A DNA stretch of 64,000 nucleotides from Legionellaceae bacterium (GCA_020831865.1 JAFIFT010000023.1:62001-126000), one strand, 5' to 3'. Shown: positions 23,314 to 32,486, counted from the first letter of the stretch. The notes: generated by a model from the letters alone, not told the origin. Numbers and translations: made by a program.

Positions 23314-24897
23314 CTAGAAATACACCCCTAATTGCAGCGCCAGCGTATCGGAGGATTTGCCCGTTCCAATCACCGGTTCATTCATCTGTCCTGTAGGGGC
23401 AATACCATTTCCCTGCTGGTTGGCACGGTAGTCTCGGTTATGACGATACTCGATGCTCTCCACGGTATCTTTCCAAATGGAAATATTAAACACCGCCAGC
23501 AAACTTTGCCGGGGCAAACCGAGCGCCAATGCCTGCGAAGACCACTGATAACCCGCTCCGATGGAAGCCGGTTTATTCAGTACCATAAAGGTCTTATTCA
23601 CTTCAAGTTGACCAGCCTGGGGTTGGGCTCCGTGTAAATTGAAACTCAGATCCTGTTCCGGAAAGCGCTGGCTGGCTCCCACCCACTCGCCAATAAAATT
23701 GTAGCCGTCAATATTAATACTGCCGCGTACATCAACACCCGGTATTTTACGGACCCGCTGGTTTCCATTGCTCACCGAGCTAAAGCCGCCAAAGGTGCGG
23801 CGGGGACCGGAACCAGTATATTGCATTCCACCGGCATCGGTTAAAGAGCTCACAAAACTGGCACCCAGCTCACCAATAAACCCCTTACCCTCGAAGATAT
23901 AGCCCAGGTTCAAACCGGCCGCACCGGAACGGCCCAAGGTGGCTTCACTTTTAAAACCAAAGAGTGCCGCGAATAATCCAGGACCGTGCTGCGTTTTATA
24001 GCCCAGGATAAGGGGGCGCGTTTTAATCCGCCCCAAACGCATCGGCAAGGGGGCGCTGATCATAGCACTGGAATAACGGCCAAAGGGCGCAAAAAGTTGA
24101 CCGGTAGTCATATACCATGGGGTTTTATCCAGATTACCAATGTTCACAAAACCCATGTTGAGAAAAAACCGTGAGTTGCTCACCCGAGGCCCATCAATTT
24201 GCGGCGGGGAGTCATCATAGGCCAGGGAGAAAAAAGCTTCTACATTTTCATTCAGTACCGCGGCGACATCCAGTTCACTGGCACCCAAACTTAAATCACC
24301 GGTTGTTTTTTCTATATAAGGCTTCACCACATAGCCAAAGGGTTCGACTTTCCCACTCAGTGCCAGAATGGGTCTTGGCGGCGGTGGATAACCCAGTTTG
24401 CTATAGGCCGCATAGAGTTTACGCCTTTGTTGCATCAAGCGGATATCACGGTTAATACTGGAGATATTGACAATGTAATCTGAGCCGTCAAAAGCTGGGC
24501 GATCACCGGTATAGGGCGTGCTGATAACCGGGGTACCGGCAATGTAGGTTATCACCTGTCCATCTGCCAATAGGGCGGTGGGATAAAAGCCCATGGTTTC
24601 AGGATGCCTGTTGAGCGCGTGTACGCGGATGGGACTATCATGAATGTCCGCCCGAGGTGATGACAGCGTTCCTGCTGGCCGGCTGGCAGCTGGTGTCGGG
24701 GCATTTGCTGTCCGCTTGGGTTGGGGAGGCGGCGTATTCTGTTGTACTTGACGTTTCAGCTCCTGGACTTCCCGTTGGAGTGCTTCCGTTTGCTGTTGTA
24801 GTTGCGTCATCTGATTGGTGACAATAGGGTTGTCGCTTGCCGCGTGCAAGAGGGTAGAAAACGCGGCCAGAGCCACAAATACTGCTGATTTTTTCAC
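23314..24897 (-). CDS. LbtU-family siderophore porin-like outer membrane protein
   Basis: A 527-residue protein with a signal peptide (MKKSAVFVALAAFSTLLHAAS, cut after about 19 residues), then a short coiled coil (MTQLQQQTEALQREVQELKR) and a Pro/Ala-rich linker. The rest is a long beta-barrel with alternating strands, ending in LQLGVYF with a terminal aromatic residue as in most outer membrane barrels. This plan (signal, coiled coil, barrel) is that of the Legionella LbtU legiobactin receptor family. Substrate is not proven, and no Fur-box-like sequence was seen upstream. It is transcribed alone, with a possible promoter at 25084-25112. Confidence 0.75.
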   Translation of the reverse strand: MKKSAVFVALAAFSTLLHAASDNPIVTNQMTQLQQQTEALQREVQELKRQVQQNTPPPQPKRTANAPTPAASRPAGTLSSPRADIHDSPIRVHALNRHPETMGFYPTALLADGQVITYIAGTPVISTPYTGDRPAFDGSDYIVNISSINRDIRLMQQRRKLYAAYSKLGYPPPPRPILALSGKVEPFGYVVKPYIEKTTGDLSLGASELDVAAVLNENVEAFFSLAYDDSPPQIDGPRVSNSRFFLNMGFVNIGNLDKTPWYMTTGQLFAPFGRYSSAMISAPLPMRLGRIKTRPLILGYKTQHGPGLFAALFGFKSEATLGRSGAAGLNLGYIFEGKGFIGELGASFVSSLTDAGGMQYTGSGPRRTFGGFSSVSNGNQRVRKIPGVDVRGSINIDGYNFIGEWVGASQRFPEQDLSFNLHGAQPQAGQLEVNKTFMVLNKPASIGAGYQWSSQALALGLPRQSLLAVFNISIWKDTVESIEYRHNRDYRANQQGNGIAPTGQMNEPVIGTGKSSDTLALQLGVYF

Positions 24898-25083
24898 ACC
24901 GGAACTCCCGTTATTGGTGAAAGACGATGGCCTGGTCTCTCATTTTTTTTGCTTGATCAATACGTTGGCTTTCCTATCCTGTTGATGGCCCGAAAAATTG
25001 TTTTCATGGCTCAATAGAACAGCACACCCACCCTTGACCTGCCACCTTCCCGGTGACGGTGTTATCTGACTCCCTGCGGGCGA

Positions 25084-25112
25084 ATTATACCGTTCTTGCT
25101 TTTATATGACCA
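25084..25112 (-). promoter_or_regulatory. Possible promoter of the LbtU-like gene
   Basis: On the minus strand TGGTCA (25107-25112) and TATAAT (25084-25089) are 17 bases apart. The start codon is about 190 bases downstream, leaving a long leader. Confidence 0.4.
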
Positions 25113-25206
25113 GTTTGTTATGCCAATGCAAAAGGATTCTTTTTACTGAACGGGGAATATCTAGAACCGACAACCAATACGCCGGTCAATGGGAAACCAC
25201 TATAGA

Positions 25207-25237
25207 CCAAAAAAAAAGCCCATTCAACAATGGGCTT
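25207..25237 (-). terminator. Rho-independent terminator after the MOMP-like genes
   Basis: GCCCATT (25218-25224) and AATGGGC (25229-25235) form a seven-pair stem with a CAAC loop. Nine bases of A upstream on the plus strand give a U-tract on the minus-strand transcript. The stem resembles the one at 26388-26417. Confidence 0.8.
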
Positions 25238-25401
25238 GACTGCAAACGGAAGATGACGAAACGGAAAATTGTCGCAGATGGCTCAGTCCACCACACACAA
25301 GCCGTGTTCTTTTCTTGTGTTGTGTTCAGCCATTTCTATGAGCCGTCTCAACACAGAGCAGAGCAAAGCAACAACGGTCATGCATGGATAAGACGCAATG
25401 A

Positions 25402-26370
25402 CTATGCGTCCCCTAACCATTTCACACCAAAATAAGGACCATACAACGCAAAATTCGTATCGCTTAGCTGATCCAGTGCACTAAAAGAGCGAGTTTGCAA
25501 GGCATCAAAATAGTTCAGAGCCTGGTAGCCGGCTTCGACGTTCAAGACCCCATGATGCAAAGCGTGCGCATAGTTGATGCCTAATTTTCCTTCCAGAGAG
25601 GCGATCACGGACTTTTTGCCAGCATAACTACTAAAATTGGGCACAACCAGATTGGTTGCACTTAGGATAAACTGCGAGCTGTAGCGTCCATTACCAAATA
25701 AAAGTGAACTGGCCGTATTGGCGGTTACACTAAAACCATTTGCCAAATCATAACTATAATCAATACCAATGACCGGCCCAACCCCTTTGGTTTCCGTGTA
25801 AACCGCGGCACGCAAGGGCTCCGGCCCAAGTACTGTTGGCAATGGTGTGGCATAGTGATTGTGAATTTCACTGCGGATACGGGCATATTGTAATCCGGCA
25901 TAAAAACGGGCCTTCTTGCGTAATCCCATATCGACATGCTGCCCCATGAGCACGTTAACCTGATCAAAAATATTGTCTACCCGCAGGGATAAGGCGCTGA
26001 TACCCGCAGGAAAATTACCTGCCAGACCCGAGCGCGTCACATCATGGTCATAATGCGTCCAGTTCAGGCTGATATCGTTACCGGTACTGAAATGATAAGA
26101 GCCTTCTAACTGATAGCCCCAACCCCAATCATTATCGATCGCATGGTTAGCATCGAGCAGGCTGTTTTGCAAATTAGCGCCTGAACCGCTGTACAGTGAT
26201 TTCAGATAGAGTGCGCGAACCCCTAAATCCCATTTCTTGCCTTCACAAGGTACCGTAACATCACCGGGCACGCATGTGGGTGCCGGAGGAGCCGCATACA
26301 TCCCAGCCATAGCAGTGCTACTCAGGGATAAGGCGATAATAGCCATGGATAATTTGGTTTGCTTGAACAT
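25402..26370 (-). CDS. Legionella MOMP-family outer membrane protein, second gene of tandem pair
   Basis: A 322-residue beta-barrel protein with a signal peptide (LSMAIIALSLSSTAMA) and an N-terminal CVPGDVTVPCEGKKWDLG segment. The two nearby cysteines and the VTVPCE sequence are shared with the neighbouring gene and typical of the Legionella major outer membrane protein family. It ends in VKWLGDA, close to the partner's LKYVGNV. It probably forms pores in the outer membrane. No promoter fits between its start and the terminator 18 bases upstream, so it likely depends on read-through from the first copy. A GACGCA/TGCGTC hairpin overlaps its stop codon. Confidence 0.85.
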   Translation of the reverse strand: MFKQTKLSMAIIALSLSSTAMAGMYAAPPAPTCVPGDVTVPCEGKKWDLGVRALYLKSLYSGSGANLQNSLLDANHAIDNDWGWGYQLEGSYHFSTGNDISLNWTHYDHDVTRSGLAGNFPAGISALSLRVDNIFDQVNVLMGQHVDMGLRKKARFYAGLQYARIRSEIHNHYATPLPTVLGPEPLRAAVYTETKGVGPVIGIDYSYDLANGFSVTANTASSLLFGNGRYSSQFILSATNLVVPNFSSYAGKKSVIASLEGKLGINYAHALHHGVLNVEAGYQALNYFDALQTRSFSALDQLSDTNFALYGPYFGVKWLGDA

Positions 26371-26387
26371 GATAACTCCATTTTTTC

Positions 26388-26417
26388 AAAAAAAAGCCCA
26401 TCGAAAGATGGGCTTTT
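26388..26417 (-). terminator. Terminator between the tandem MOMP-family genes
   Basis: GCCCATC (26396-26402) pairs with GATGGGC (26407-26413) around a GAAA tetraloop. A-tracts on one side and TTTT on the other allow function in both directions. It may lower expression of the downstream copy. Confidence 0.8.
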
Positions 26418-26441
26418 GAACTCTAATAACTGCTGAGCAAA

Positions 26442-27362
26442 TTAAACATTACCTACATACTTCAAGCCAATGTATGGGCCGTTCAATGCAAAGTTACCTG
26501 TTTGAACTTCGTCAAATAAGGCACGTTGAGCATCGAAGTAATTTACCCACATCCAACCAGCATCCAGAGTCAGGTCACCTTGAGCCATGGCGTAACCGTA
26601 TTTCATACCCAGCTTGGCTTCCAACTCAGGAACCATAGCAGTGTGGTCACCACGTCGGCTGGTACCTAAAACGGAATTAGTCGTAGAGGATTTGTGCTGA
26701 CCAACCAGAATAGCGGCTGCGGCATTACCGTAGACAGCAAAACCGTTTCCGAAATTGTAAGTCATATCAGAACCGATACGAGGACCGAAACCGTTGTAAC
26801 GAGTACGCTGTCTTTCAGCTACGTCAAAGTTAACGTTAGGAGAAGTGACATCTACAGCGATACGCGCATCACGCTGAATGCGGGCATACTGGACACCAGC
26901 ATGGAAACGAATGTCTTTGTAATCACCGAAATCAACATGCTGACCAAACTCAAGGTTTACCGCATCCCATTTTGGCTCGATTCTCATGCCAGCAGCAAAG
27001 GCGGCATCTACGTCAGCAAGAATAAAGCGGTTGGTGGTCTTACCATTGAAGTGGTACCAGTTTACAGTCAGATCATTACCGGTGTTGAAATGGTAGGAAC
27101 CATCCAGGCGGAAGCCCCAATCCCAGTCATTTTTCAGCTCACGGTATACTGAGTTACCATTTGCATCGACTGTCTCTATAAAGGCTGAGTTAGCGCTGTA
27201 AGAAGGCTTCAGATACAGGGCATAAATACCTACATCAAAGGCTGTGTTTTCGCAAGGAACAGTTACGTTACCAGGGGTGCAAACAGGACCCATAGTACCA
27301 GCAAATACTGCACTGCTTCCTAAAGCAAGAACAGCTACCGCTGTTTTTTTCAGATTTAACAT
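26442..27362 (-). CDS. Legionella major outer membrane protein (MOMP) family, first gene of tandem pair
   Basis: A 306-residue porin with a signal peptide (MLNLKKTAVAVLALGSSAVFA) and mature sequence GTMGPVCTPGNVTVPCE. Beta-strand patterns follow, such as WDWGFRLDGSYHFNTGNDLTVNW and VNLEFGQHVDFGDYKDIRFHAG. This closely resembles the main porin of Legionella, which is abundant in the outer membrane and binds complement C3 in L. pneumophila. GGAG lies upstream of the ATG, and a near-consensus promoter with an A-tract lies about 110-140 bases upstream. High expression is likely. It is paralogous to the next gene and shares its N-terminal cysteine pattern. Confidence 0.92.
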   Translation of the reverse strand: MLNLKKTAVAVLALGSSAVFAGTMGPVCTPGNVTVPCENTAFDVGIYALYLKPSYSANSAFIETVDANGNSVYRELKNDWDWGFRLDGSYHFNTGNDLTVNWYHFNGKTTNRFILADVDAAFAAGMRIEPKWDAVNLEFGQHVDFGDYKDIRFHAGVQYARIQRDARIAVDVTSPNVNFDVAERQRTRYNGFGPRIGSDMTYNFGNGFAVYGNAAAAILVGQHKSSTTNSVLGTSRRGDHTAMVPELEAKLGMKYGYAMAQGDLTLDAGWMWVNYFDAQRALFDEVQTGNFALNGPYIGLKYVGNV

Positions 27363-27672
27363 GCTTCATCTCCACTTTTTATTATTTATTTTCCGTTTTG
27401 CTGTTTAACTATTTGCCGAAGCAAACTGTCGCAGTACGCAATTCGCTCTAACCGAGAACGTACATAAGCTAGATTATCAGATGTGCACCCAAGATTGTCA
27501 ACATTATTTTACTAAAAAAAAGAAAAAAAACTGTTTTTTTTCAGCAGCCAAAGGCTATTGGCAAAAATTTTAAACACTGTCGCAAAATAAGATACACCGA
27601 TAGGCTTTGCATCTTTTCTCGTCTTGCATACTGCCTGAAAAAAGACGGGCTTGCAAGAGACTGCCGACCATA
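27363..27672. other. MOMP upstream region with promoter and A-tracts
   Basis: This 310-bp region holds the MOMP promoter (27473-27501), long A/T tracts immediately upstream of it (27512-27540), and the end of the cystathionine beta-synthase-like transcript. CTG-A8-CAG followed by T-runs on the minus strand is a weak terminator candidate. A 63-codon ORF across the region has no support. Confidence 0.55.
27473..27501 (-). promoter_or_regulatory. Strong sigma-70 promoter of the MOMP gene
   Basis: On the minus strand TTGACA (27496-27501) is followed after exactly 17 bases by GATAAT (27473-27478). The A/T tracts just upstream of the -35 could serve as an UP element. Confidence 0.75.
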
Positions 27673-28659
27673 TCATCCGGGATTGCCATTGCTGTCTGAG
27701 CATTCTTCCTGCAAAAACCCCTCCTGCCTCATCCAGTCGTCGCTGGCATATTTACTCATATAGTTGCGAATCGAGTCCGGCAGAATGACCAGACATTTTT
27801 GTCCAGCCTGCAAGCTTGTAGCGGCTTGTAGTGCCGCGACCATTGCCGCTCCGCTCGAACCGCCAATCAGCAAGCCCTCCTCTCGAATCAAGCGACGGGC
27901 CATGATAAAAGACTCCTGATCCTGCGTCTTGATATAGCGGTCAACAAGACCTTGCTCCAGGACTTCGGGAAAAAAATCATAGCCAATACCTTCAACATGG
28001 TAAGTGCTAACCGTGCTCCCCCCCCCCAAAATAGACCCCACCGGATCCGCGCCAACGATTTCTATCCCCGGATGGTACGCTTTCAGACGCCTGGCAATGC
28101 CGGTAATGGTACCGCCGGTTCCAACGCCCGCCACAACCATATGCAAATCACGGCCAAAGTCGGTAATAATCTCTTCTGCCGTAGTGGAATAATGCGCTCC
28201 CGGATTATCCGGATTGCCGTATTGGTCGAGGATATGCGAGTCGGGAATCTCAGCTTGCAAGCGTTTCGCCAGGGACAAATGGCTATCCGGCGCATCCCAG
28301 GCCGCTTCGGTAGGCGTACGGTAGATCGTTGCGCCAAGGCGCTCCAGTGCGACCTGCTTCTCCTGGCTCATTTTCTCCGGCATGGTGATAATAACCTTAT
28401 AGCCCAAAACGGCACCTGCCAGCGCAATACCAATACCCGTATTGCCCGAGGTAGGCTCAATCAGGGTATCGCCGGGTTTAATGCGGCCCGCCTCCTGCGC
28501 TTTGCGTACCATTTCGTATCCAATCCTGTCCTTAACGGAACCGCCAGGATTCAAAAACTCACATTTGACGTAGATTTCACAAGGCAGATTCCGTGCGATA
28601 CGGTTAATTTTAACCACGGGCGTTTGTCCAATCGCCGCCAGGATATTGGGATAAATCAT
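27673..28659 (-). CDS. Cystathionine beta-synthase-like PLP enzyme (catalytic domain only)
   Basis: A 328-residue fold-type II PLP enzyme. NPGGSVKDRIG contains the Schiff-base Lys, PTSGNTGIGIALAGAVLG the substrate loop, and GVGTGGTITGIAR the phosphate-binding loop. Several stretches (IVTMPEKMS-like, SHILDQYGNPDNPGAHY, LPDSIRNYMSKYASDDWM) match the eukaryotic-type cystathionine beta-synthase better than CysK or CysM. It should condense serine and homocysteine, or make cysteine from acetylserine, in sulphur amino acid metabolism. It lacks the haem-binding N-terminus and the C-terminal CBS pair found in animal enzymes. CysM-type cysteine synthase remains an alternative. Confidence 0.82.
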   Translation of the reverse strand: MIYPNILAAIGQTPVVKINRIARNLPCEIYVKCEFLNPGGSVKDRIGYEMVRKAQEAGRIKPGDTLIEPTSGNTGIGIALAGAVLGYKVIITMPEKMSQEKQVALERLGATIYRTPTEAAWDAPDSHLSLAKRLQAEIPDSHILDQYGNPDNPGAHYSTTAEEIITDFGRDLHMVVAGVGTGGTITGIARRLKAYHPGIEIVGADPVGSILGGGSTVSTYHVEGIGYDFFPEVLEQGLVDRYIKTQDQESFIMARRLIREEGLLIGGSSGAAMVAALQAATSLQAGQKCLVILPDSIRNYMSKYASDDWMRQEGFLQEECSDSNGNPG

Positions 28660-28772
28660 GAATCCACCTTCTGAAAATTGAAAAGCAGATTATAAGACGC
28701 GTGCAGAATATTTTACAAGCGCTGCAACACACGCTAGACTTGAGGAACAAAGAACAATACAAGGATGCCATC

Positions 28773-29117
28773 ATGAAACCATCATTAAAACGTAGTGGCC
28801 TTACCCTGGCCTTATTGCTGCCGCTGCCTTTCCTCTTGGGCGGGTGCGAAACCATGGGAGGCTTGTTTGGAGATTCGCGGGAGCGCCATTATCGTACCGA
28901 TCATCGCCCGCATGATGTATATGAAGGCCATCAACAAAGCTCATCCAACCCGCCGGCTCGCTCCTCGAGTGGCAGTGGCGGCAGCAGCAATAGTTACAGC
29001 ATTACCAGCCAACAGGGCCGCACTCACCATCAGAGTGCCAATGATGAGGGCAACCGGGATGGTGAGCCGGTAAAACCGCCTTCCGTTCCCGGCACCGCAC
29101 CTCAATTGATGGATTAA
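28773..29117 (+). CDS. Small hypothetical lipoprotein
   Basis: A 114-residue protein with a lipoprotein signal: basic start (MKPSLKRSG), hydrophobic core ([15 protein letters not shown]) and lipobox LLGGC. The mature part is low-complexity and rich in Ser, Gly, His and Asn ([14 protein letters not shown]), so it is likely disordered. ATG 28773 follows AAGGA; a longer reading from 28701 has no ribosome binding site. It lies 19 bases before rpiA and probably shares its transcript. Function unknown. Confidence 0.75.
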   Translation: MKPSLKRSGLTLALLLPLPFLLGGCETMGGLFGDSRERHYRTDHRPHDVYEGHQQSSSNPPARSSSGSGGSSNSYSITSQQGRTHHQSANDEGNRDGEPVKPPSVPGTAPQLMD

Positions 29118-29136
29118 TGACAGAGAGAGTAACGGT

Positions 29137-29784
29137 ATGTCTGACCTGAAAAAAGCGGTTGCTGAAGCGGCACTGGCCTATATCGAAGACGACTGTATTC
29201 TGGGCGTGGGAACCGGATCAACTGTGAATTATTTCATTGAAGCCTTAAGCCGCATTAAAAACCGGATTGACGCCTGCGTTGCCAGCTCACAGGCAACGGC
29301 CGAGCGTCTAAAGGCTGCTGGCATAGCGGTGATTGATCTGAATACTGCCTCGGAAGTTACGCTTTATATTGACGGTGCCGATGAAGTCAATGCCCATTAC
29401 GAAATGATTAAAGGAGGCGGTGGCGCCCTGACACGAGAAAAGATCCTGGCCTGTGCGGCGAAAGTCTTTATCGGCCTGGTGGATGAAAGCAAGGTGGTGA
29501 CCCGCCTGGGGCGCTTTCCTGTCGCGGTGGAAGTCATTCCCATGGCAAGAAGCTATGTCGCCCGACAATTAGTGAAACTGGGCGGCGATCCGGAATACCG
29601 CGAGGGTCTGCTAACCGATAATGGCAATATTATTCTCGATCTGCATAACCTGCAAATTCTTGAGCCCCTTGCCATGGAGGCGCAAATCAAACAAATTACC
29701 GGTGTGGTGGATTGTGGTATTTTTGCCCAACGCAGTGCGGATAAAGTCTTGGTGGCACGCCCAGGTGGGGTAGAACTGTTGTAG
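29137..29784 (+). CDS. rpiA: Ribose-5-phosphate isomerase A
   Basis: A 215-residue enzyme of the pentose phosphate pathway that interconverts ribose-5-phosphate and ribulose-5-phosphate. [12 protein letters not shown] binds the phosphate, YIDGADEVN carries catalytic acids, and [12 protein letters not shown] supplies the Lys. The length equals that of typical RpiA (about 219). It follows the small lipoprotein gene closely and ends near a convergent motY. Confidence 0.96.
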   Translation: MSDLKKAVAEAALAYIEDDCILGVGTGSTVNYFIEALSRIKNRIDACVASSQATAERLKAAGIAVIDLNTASEVTLYIDGADEVNAHYEMIKGGGGALTREKILACAAKVFIGLVDESKVVTRLGRFPVAVEVIPMARSYVARQLVKLGGDPEYREGLLTDNGNIILDLHNLQILEPLAMEAQIKQITGVVDCGIFAQRSADKVLVARPGGVELL

Positions 29785-29864
29785 GAAACCCCATGCCACG
29801 GAGCCAACCGCTGTTTTGCCCCGTGGCCAAGCGGACCAACCCATCGCTCCAAGCTTCTGACTGG

Positions 29865-30749
29865 TTATTCGTCTTTACGCAACATTTGTACCAGTACCCG
29901 GCGATTGGCTGCACGGCCTGCCTCACTATCATTAGAGGCAACCGGATATTTGACGCCGTACCAGGTCACTTGCAGTAAATGCTTGCGTACTCCCTTGCCG
30001 CGCAGGTAATCGGCAACTGCCTGAGCCCGCAATTCAGAAATGGCATTGTTGTATGACTTCCGACCGGTAATATCGGTATAGCCGCTGACCATGATAGTGG
30101 TTATACTGGGATCAACCCGACTATAAAGCGCAATCCGCCGCAATTGCTTTTTATCCTCGGCGTTGAGTTCGAACGCATCCAGACCAAAATGAAAAACACT
30201 TTCCCTGACATCGTCAAAATTAAACGGCAACAAATGCCCGACACAGCGCTGATACTTGCGGTATACTTCCTGGAAATGAACCGGGGATAAAGACAGTGTC
30301 ACCGCGAAACCTTGATCAGAACGGTACTGAAACACGGCCCGCAGGCCGTTAGCCAGATAATTGAGTAATTTCAGCGTAGCAGAGCGCTCCAGATAAAGTC
30401 CATACTTCCCCGGCTTCACTGTCGTTTTCGCGACAAACCAGGACTTGTCATGCGGTTTCCAAACAGGAGGACGTGCGGTAACAGTAGCGGGCAAACGCCG
30501 CTCTGCCTGCTGAAATTTATGGACAATAAAATGTGGATCTTGCGTGGCGTATTGTTCAAAATAGGCAACGCCATAATCGGGAATGCCCAGAGACAAGCCA
30601 CAGCGCAGCCGATTTCCTGACATCGTCCATTGCTCCTTCCCCATGGGGCTGGCATAATGACGCTCCAAGGCGGAAGCAGCCCTTACAGACACATGCAACA
30701 GCAGCATACTGAGCAGCATAAAAACAACAAGCGGTTTATTTCCAGACAT
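29865..30749 (-). CDS. motY: MotY-like flagellar stator-associated OmpA-domain protein
   Basis: A 294-residue periplasmic protein. A signal peptide (VVFMLLSMLLLHVSVRAA) precedes an N-terminal domain of about 150 residues, then an OmpA-like peptidoglycan-binding domain (SGYTDITGRKSYNNAISELRAQAVADYL, GRAANRRVLVQML). This two-domain plan and the N-terminal sequence (RCGLSLGIPDYGVAYFEQYA) match MotY, which forms the T-ring that anchors stator units in the flagellar basal body of polarly flagellated gammaproteobacteria. No other flagellar gene is in the window, so it is an isolated member. Divergent from pyrC. Confidence 0.85.
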   Translation of the reverse strand: MSGNKPLVVFMLLSMLLLHVSVRAASALERHYASPMGKEQWTMSGNRLRCGLSLGIPDYGVAYFEQYATQDPHFIVHKFQQAERRLPATVTARPPVWKPHDKSWFVAKTTVKPGKYGLYLERSATLKLLNYLANGLRAVFQYRSDQGFAVTLSLSPVHFQEVYRKYQRCVGHLLPFNFDDVRESVFHFGLDAFELNAEDKKQLRRIALYSRVDPSITTIMVSGYTDITGRKSYNNAISELRAQAVADYLRGKGVRKHLLQVTWYGVKYPVASNDSEAGRAANRRVLVQMLRKDE

Positions 30750-30815
30750 AAGGTGCTCTATCCCTGGCAGATTTCATGATATGCTATTGCTATCGGCCAT
30801 TTTCGTACAAGCTTT

Positions 30816-31853
30816 ATGATAAATTCGATGATAATCACCAAACCTGATGACTGGCACGTCCATTTTCGTGACGGCCAATTGCTCTCACACACGGTTGCCG
30901 CCACTGCCCGCCACTTCTCGCGCGCACTGGTCATGCCGAATCTGCTTCCTCCCCTCACCAACCTGCCGGCTCTCTTGGCCTATCGGCAGCGCATTTTGGC
31001 AGCGGTGCCGGCCGGAGTCGATTTTACCCCTCTGATGACCCTCTATTTAAATGAAACGCTGACACCCGAGACCCTGTCCGCAGCCAAGCAACAGGCGTTT
31101 ATTATGGGCGCCAAACTCTACCCTGCCGGTGCAACCACTCATTCTGCCGAAGGTGCCCAGTCGATAAAAGCCCTTTATCCGCTGTTGGAGCACATGCAAA
31201 GCCTCGATCTGGTGTTGCAAATCCACGGAGAACGCAACCAGGGTGATATTTTTCATCGCGAGGCGCGCTTTGTTCACGAGGATCTGCAAGCCCTGGTGCA
31301 AAACTTCCCTCGCCTGCGTATTGTCCTGGAACATATTTCAAGCCAGGAGGCAGTGGCCTTTGTCGAGCAGGCCCCCGCCAACGTGGCAGCAACCATTAGC
31401 GTGCATCATCTGCTCTACAATCGTAATCAATTACTGGCTGGCGGTCTTCGTCCGCATTATTATTGTTTACCCATTTTAAAAAGCGAGCGCCATCAACGGG
31501 CTGTGCAGGCGGCTGCTCTGAGTACCAATCGCAAATTTTTTGCCGGAACCGACAGTGCGCCGCATGCGCAAGCAGCCAAAGAAAGTGCCTGTGGCTGTGC
31601 TGGACTATACACGGCACCCTATGCCTTAGCCTTATACGGTCAGTTTTTCGATCAGCACTCGGCGCTGCCTGCTCTGGAAGCCTTTGTCAGTCACTTTGGT
31701 GCTGATTTTTATCAACAGCCTCGCAATGCATCGCGCATAGCCCTGTTGCGCAAAGCGCAGACCGTTCCGTCCAGCCTCCCGTTGGGAGACACACAGGTGA
31801 TTCCTATCGAGGCCGGCAATAGTCTGGAATGGTGTATCGATGAAAACCCGTAA
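30816..31853 (+). CDS. pyrC: Dihydroorotase
   Basis: A 345-residue amidohydrolase that closes the dihydroorotate ring in pyrimidine synthesis. HVHFRD gives the first two zinc ligands, GAKLYPAGATT the carboxylated Lys, LQIHGE and LEHIS the other His ligands, and GTDSAPH the catalytic Asp. The length matches the E. coli class II enzyme (348). The start could be ATG 30816 or ATG 30828 (MIITKPDDWHV); neither has a clear ribosome binding site. Its end overlaps rnt by 14 bases. Confidence 0.95.
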   Translation: MINSMIITKPDDWHVHFRDGQLLSHTVAATARHFSRALVMPNLLPPLTNLPALLAYRQRILAAVPAGVDFTPLMTLYLNETLTPETLSAAKQQAFIMGAKLYPAGATTHSAEGAQSIKALYPLLEHMQSLDLVLQIHGERNQGDIFHREARFVHEDLQALVQNFPRLRIVLEHISSQEAVAFVEQAPANVAATISVHHLLYNRNQLLAGGLRPHYYCLPILKSERHQRAVQAAALSTNRKFFAGTDSAPHAQAAKESACGCAGLYTAPYALALYGQFFDQHSALPALEAFVSHFGADFYQQPRNASRIALLRKAQTVPSSLPLGDTQVIPIEAGNSLEWCIDENP

Positions 31854-32466
31854 CTCCGCAAAGGCACCCGTGTTGCGTCAGCGTTTTCGGGGATTTTTAC
31901 CTGTGGTTGTTGATATTGAAACCGCCGGGGTCAATCCGCAGGAAAATGCCCTGCTGGAGATTGCCATCGTTCTCATTAACGTGGATGCGCAAGGGCGCTT
32001 TTACCGTGAGCAGACGTTCTTCGAGCATGTATTGCCTTTTGCAGGGGCGGTACTCGATCAAAAATCTCTCGATTTTAATCAGATCGATCCCTGGCAACCT
32101 TTGCGCTTTGCAGTAGATGAAAAAATTGCCTTGGCTCGCCTGTTTCAGCCGATTGAAAAAGCGATCAAACAACATCATTGCCAACGTGCCGTTTTGGTGG
32201 GGCATAATGCCTGGTTTGACCTGTTATTTTTAAAATCTGCCAGCAAACGCAGTGGCATCAGTTCGCCTTTTCACGCCTTTACCTGTTTTGATACCGCGAC
32301 CTTGTCAGGCTTGTTTTTTGGTCAGACCGTGTTGGCGAAATCAGTACAGGCCGCCGGTTTGGAGTTTCATCAGGATGAGGCGCATTCAGCGATATACGAT
32401 GCCGAAATCACCGCTGATCTCTATTGCAATATGTTAAATCGATGGGAGAGCTTGCAGGAACCTTGA
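31840..32466 (+). CDS. rnt: Ribonuclease T
   Basis: A 208-residue DEDDh exonuclease that trims 3' ends of tRNA and other stable RNAs. VVVDIETAGVNPQENALLEIA holds the first metal ligands, LVGHNAWFDLLFL the middle Asp, and HSAIYDAEITADLY the His and last Asp. The size agrees with E. coli RNase T (215). It overlaps the end of pyrC and is probably translated by coupling. A perfect inverted repeat lies just downstream. Confidence 0.93.
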   Translation: MKTRNSAKAPVLRQRFRGFLPVVVDIETAGVNPQENALLEIAIVLINVDAQGRFYREQTFFEHVLPFAGAVLDQKSLDFNQIDPWQPLRFAVDEKIALARLFQPIEKAIKQHHCQRAVLVGHNAWFDLLFLKSASKRSGISSPFHAFTCFDTATLSGLFFGQTVLAKSVQAAGLEFHQDEAHSAIYDAEITADLYCNMLNRWESLQEP

Positions 32467-32486
32467 ATCCCCTGTCCCCCAAAGGG

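Larger units (their letters stand above)
24898..25401. other. Intergenic region between LbtU-like and MOMP-like genes
   Basis: This 504-bp stretch holds the putative promoter of the LbtU-like gene (25084-25112), a strong minus-strand terminator hairpin (25207-25237), and about 160 bases of untranslated sequence following the MOMP-like stop codon. A plus-strand ORF of 109 codons (25106-25435) runs across the terminator and is not believed. Confidence 0.6.

Noticed and set aside
24898..25401. Fur box upstream of the LbtU-like siderophore porin
   Set aside because: I looked for the GATAATGATTATC-like pattern and saw nothing close to it.
25106..25435. 109-codon plus-strand ORF
   Set aside because: It runs through the terminator at 25207-25237 and overlaps the end of the MOMP-like gene; the Lys and polar run in the middle comes from the A-tract.
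27512..27703. 63-codon minus-strand ORF after the CBS-like gene
   Set aside because: It overlaps A/T tracts and the end of the CBS-like gene, and encodes a low-complexity Phe-rich end.
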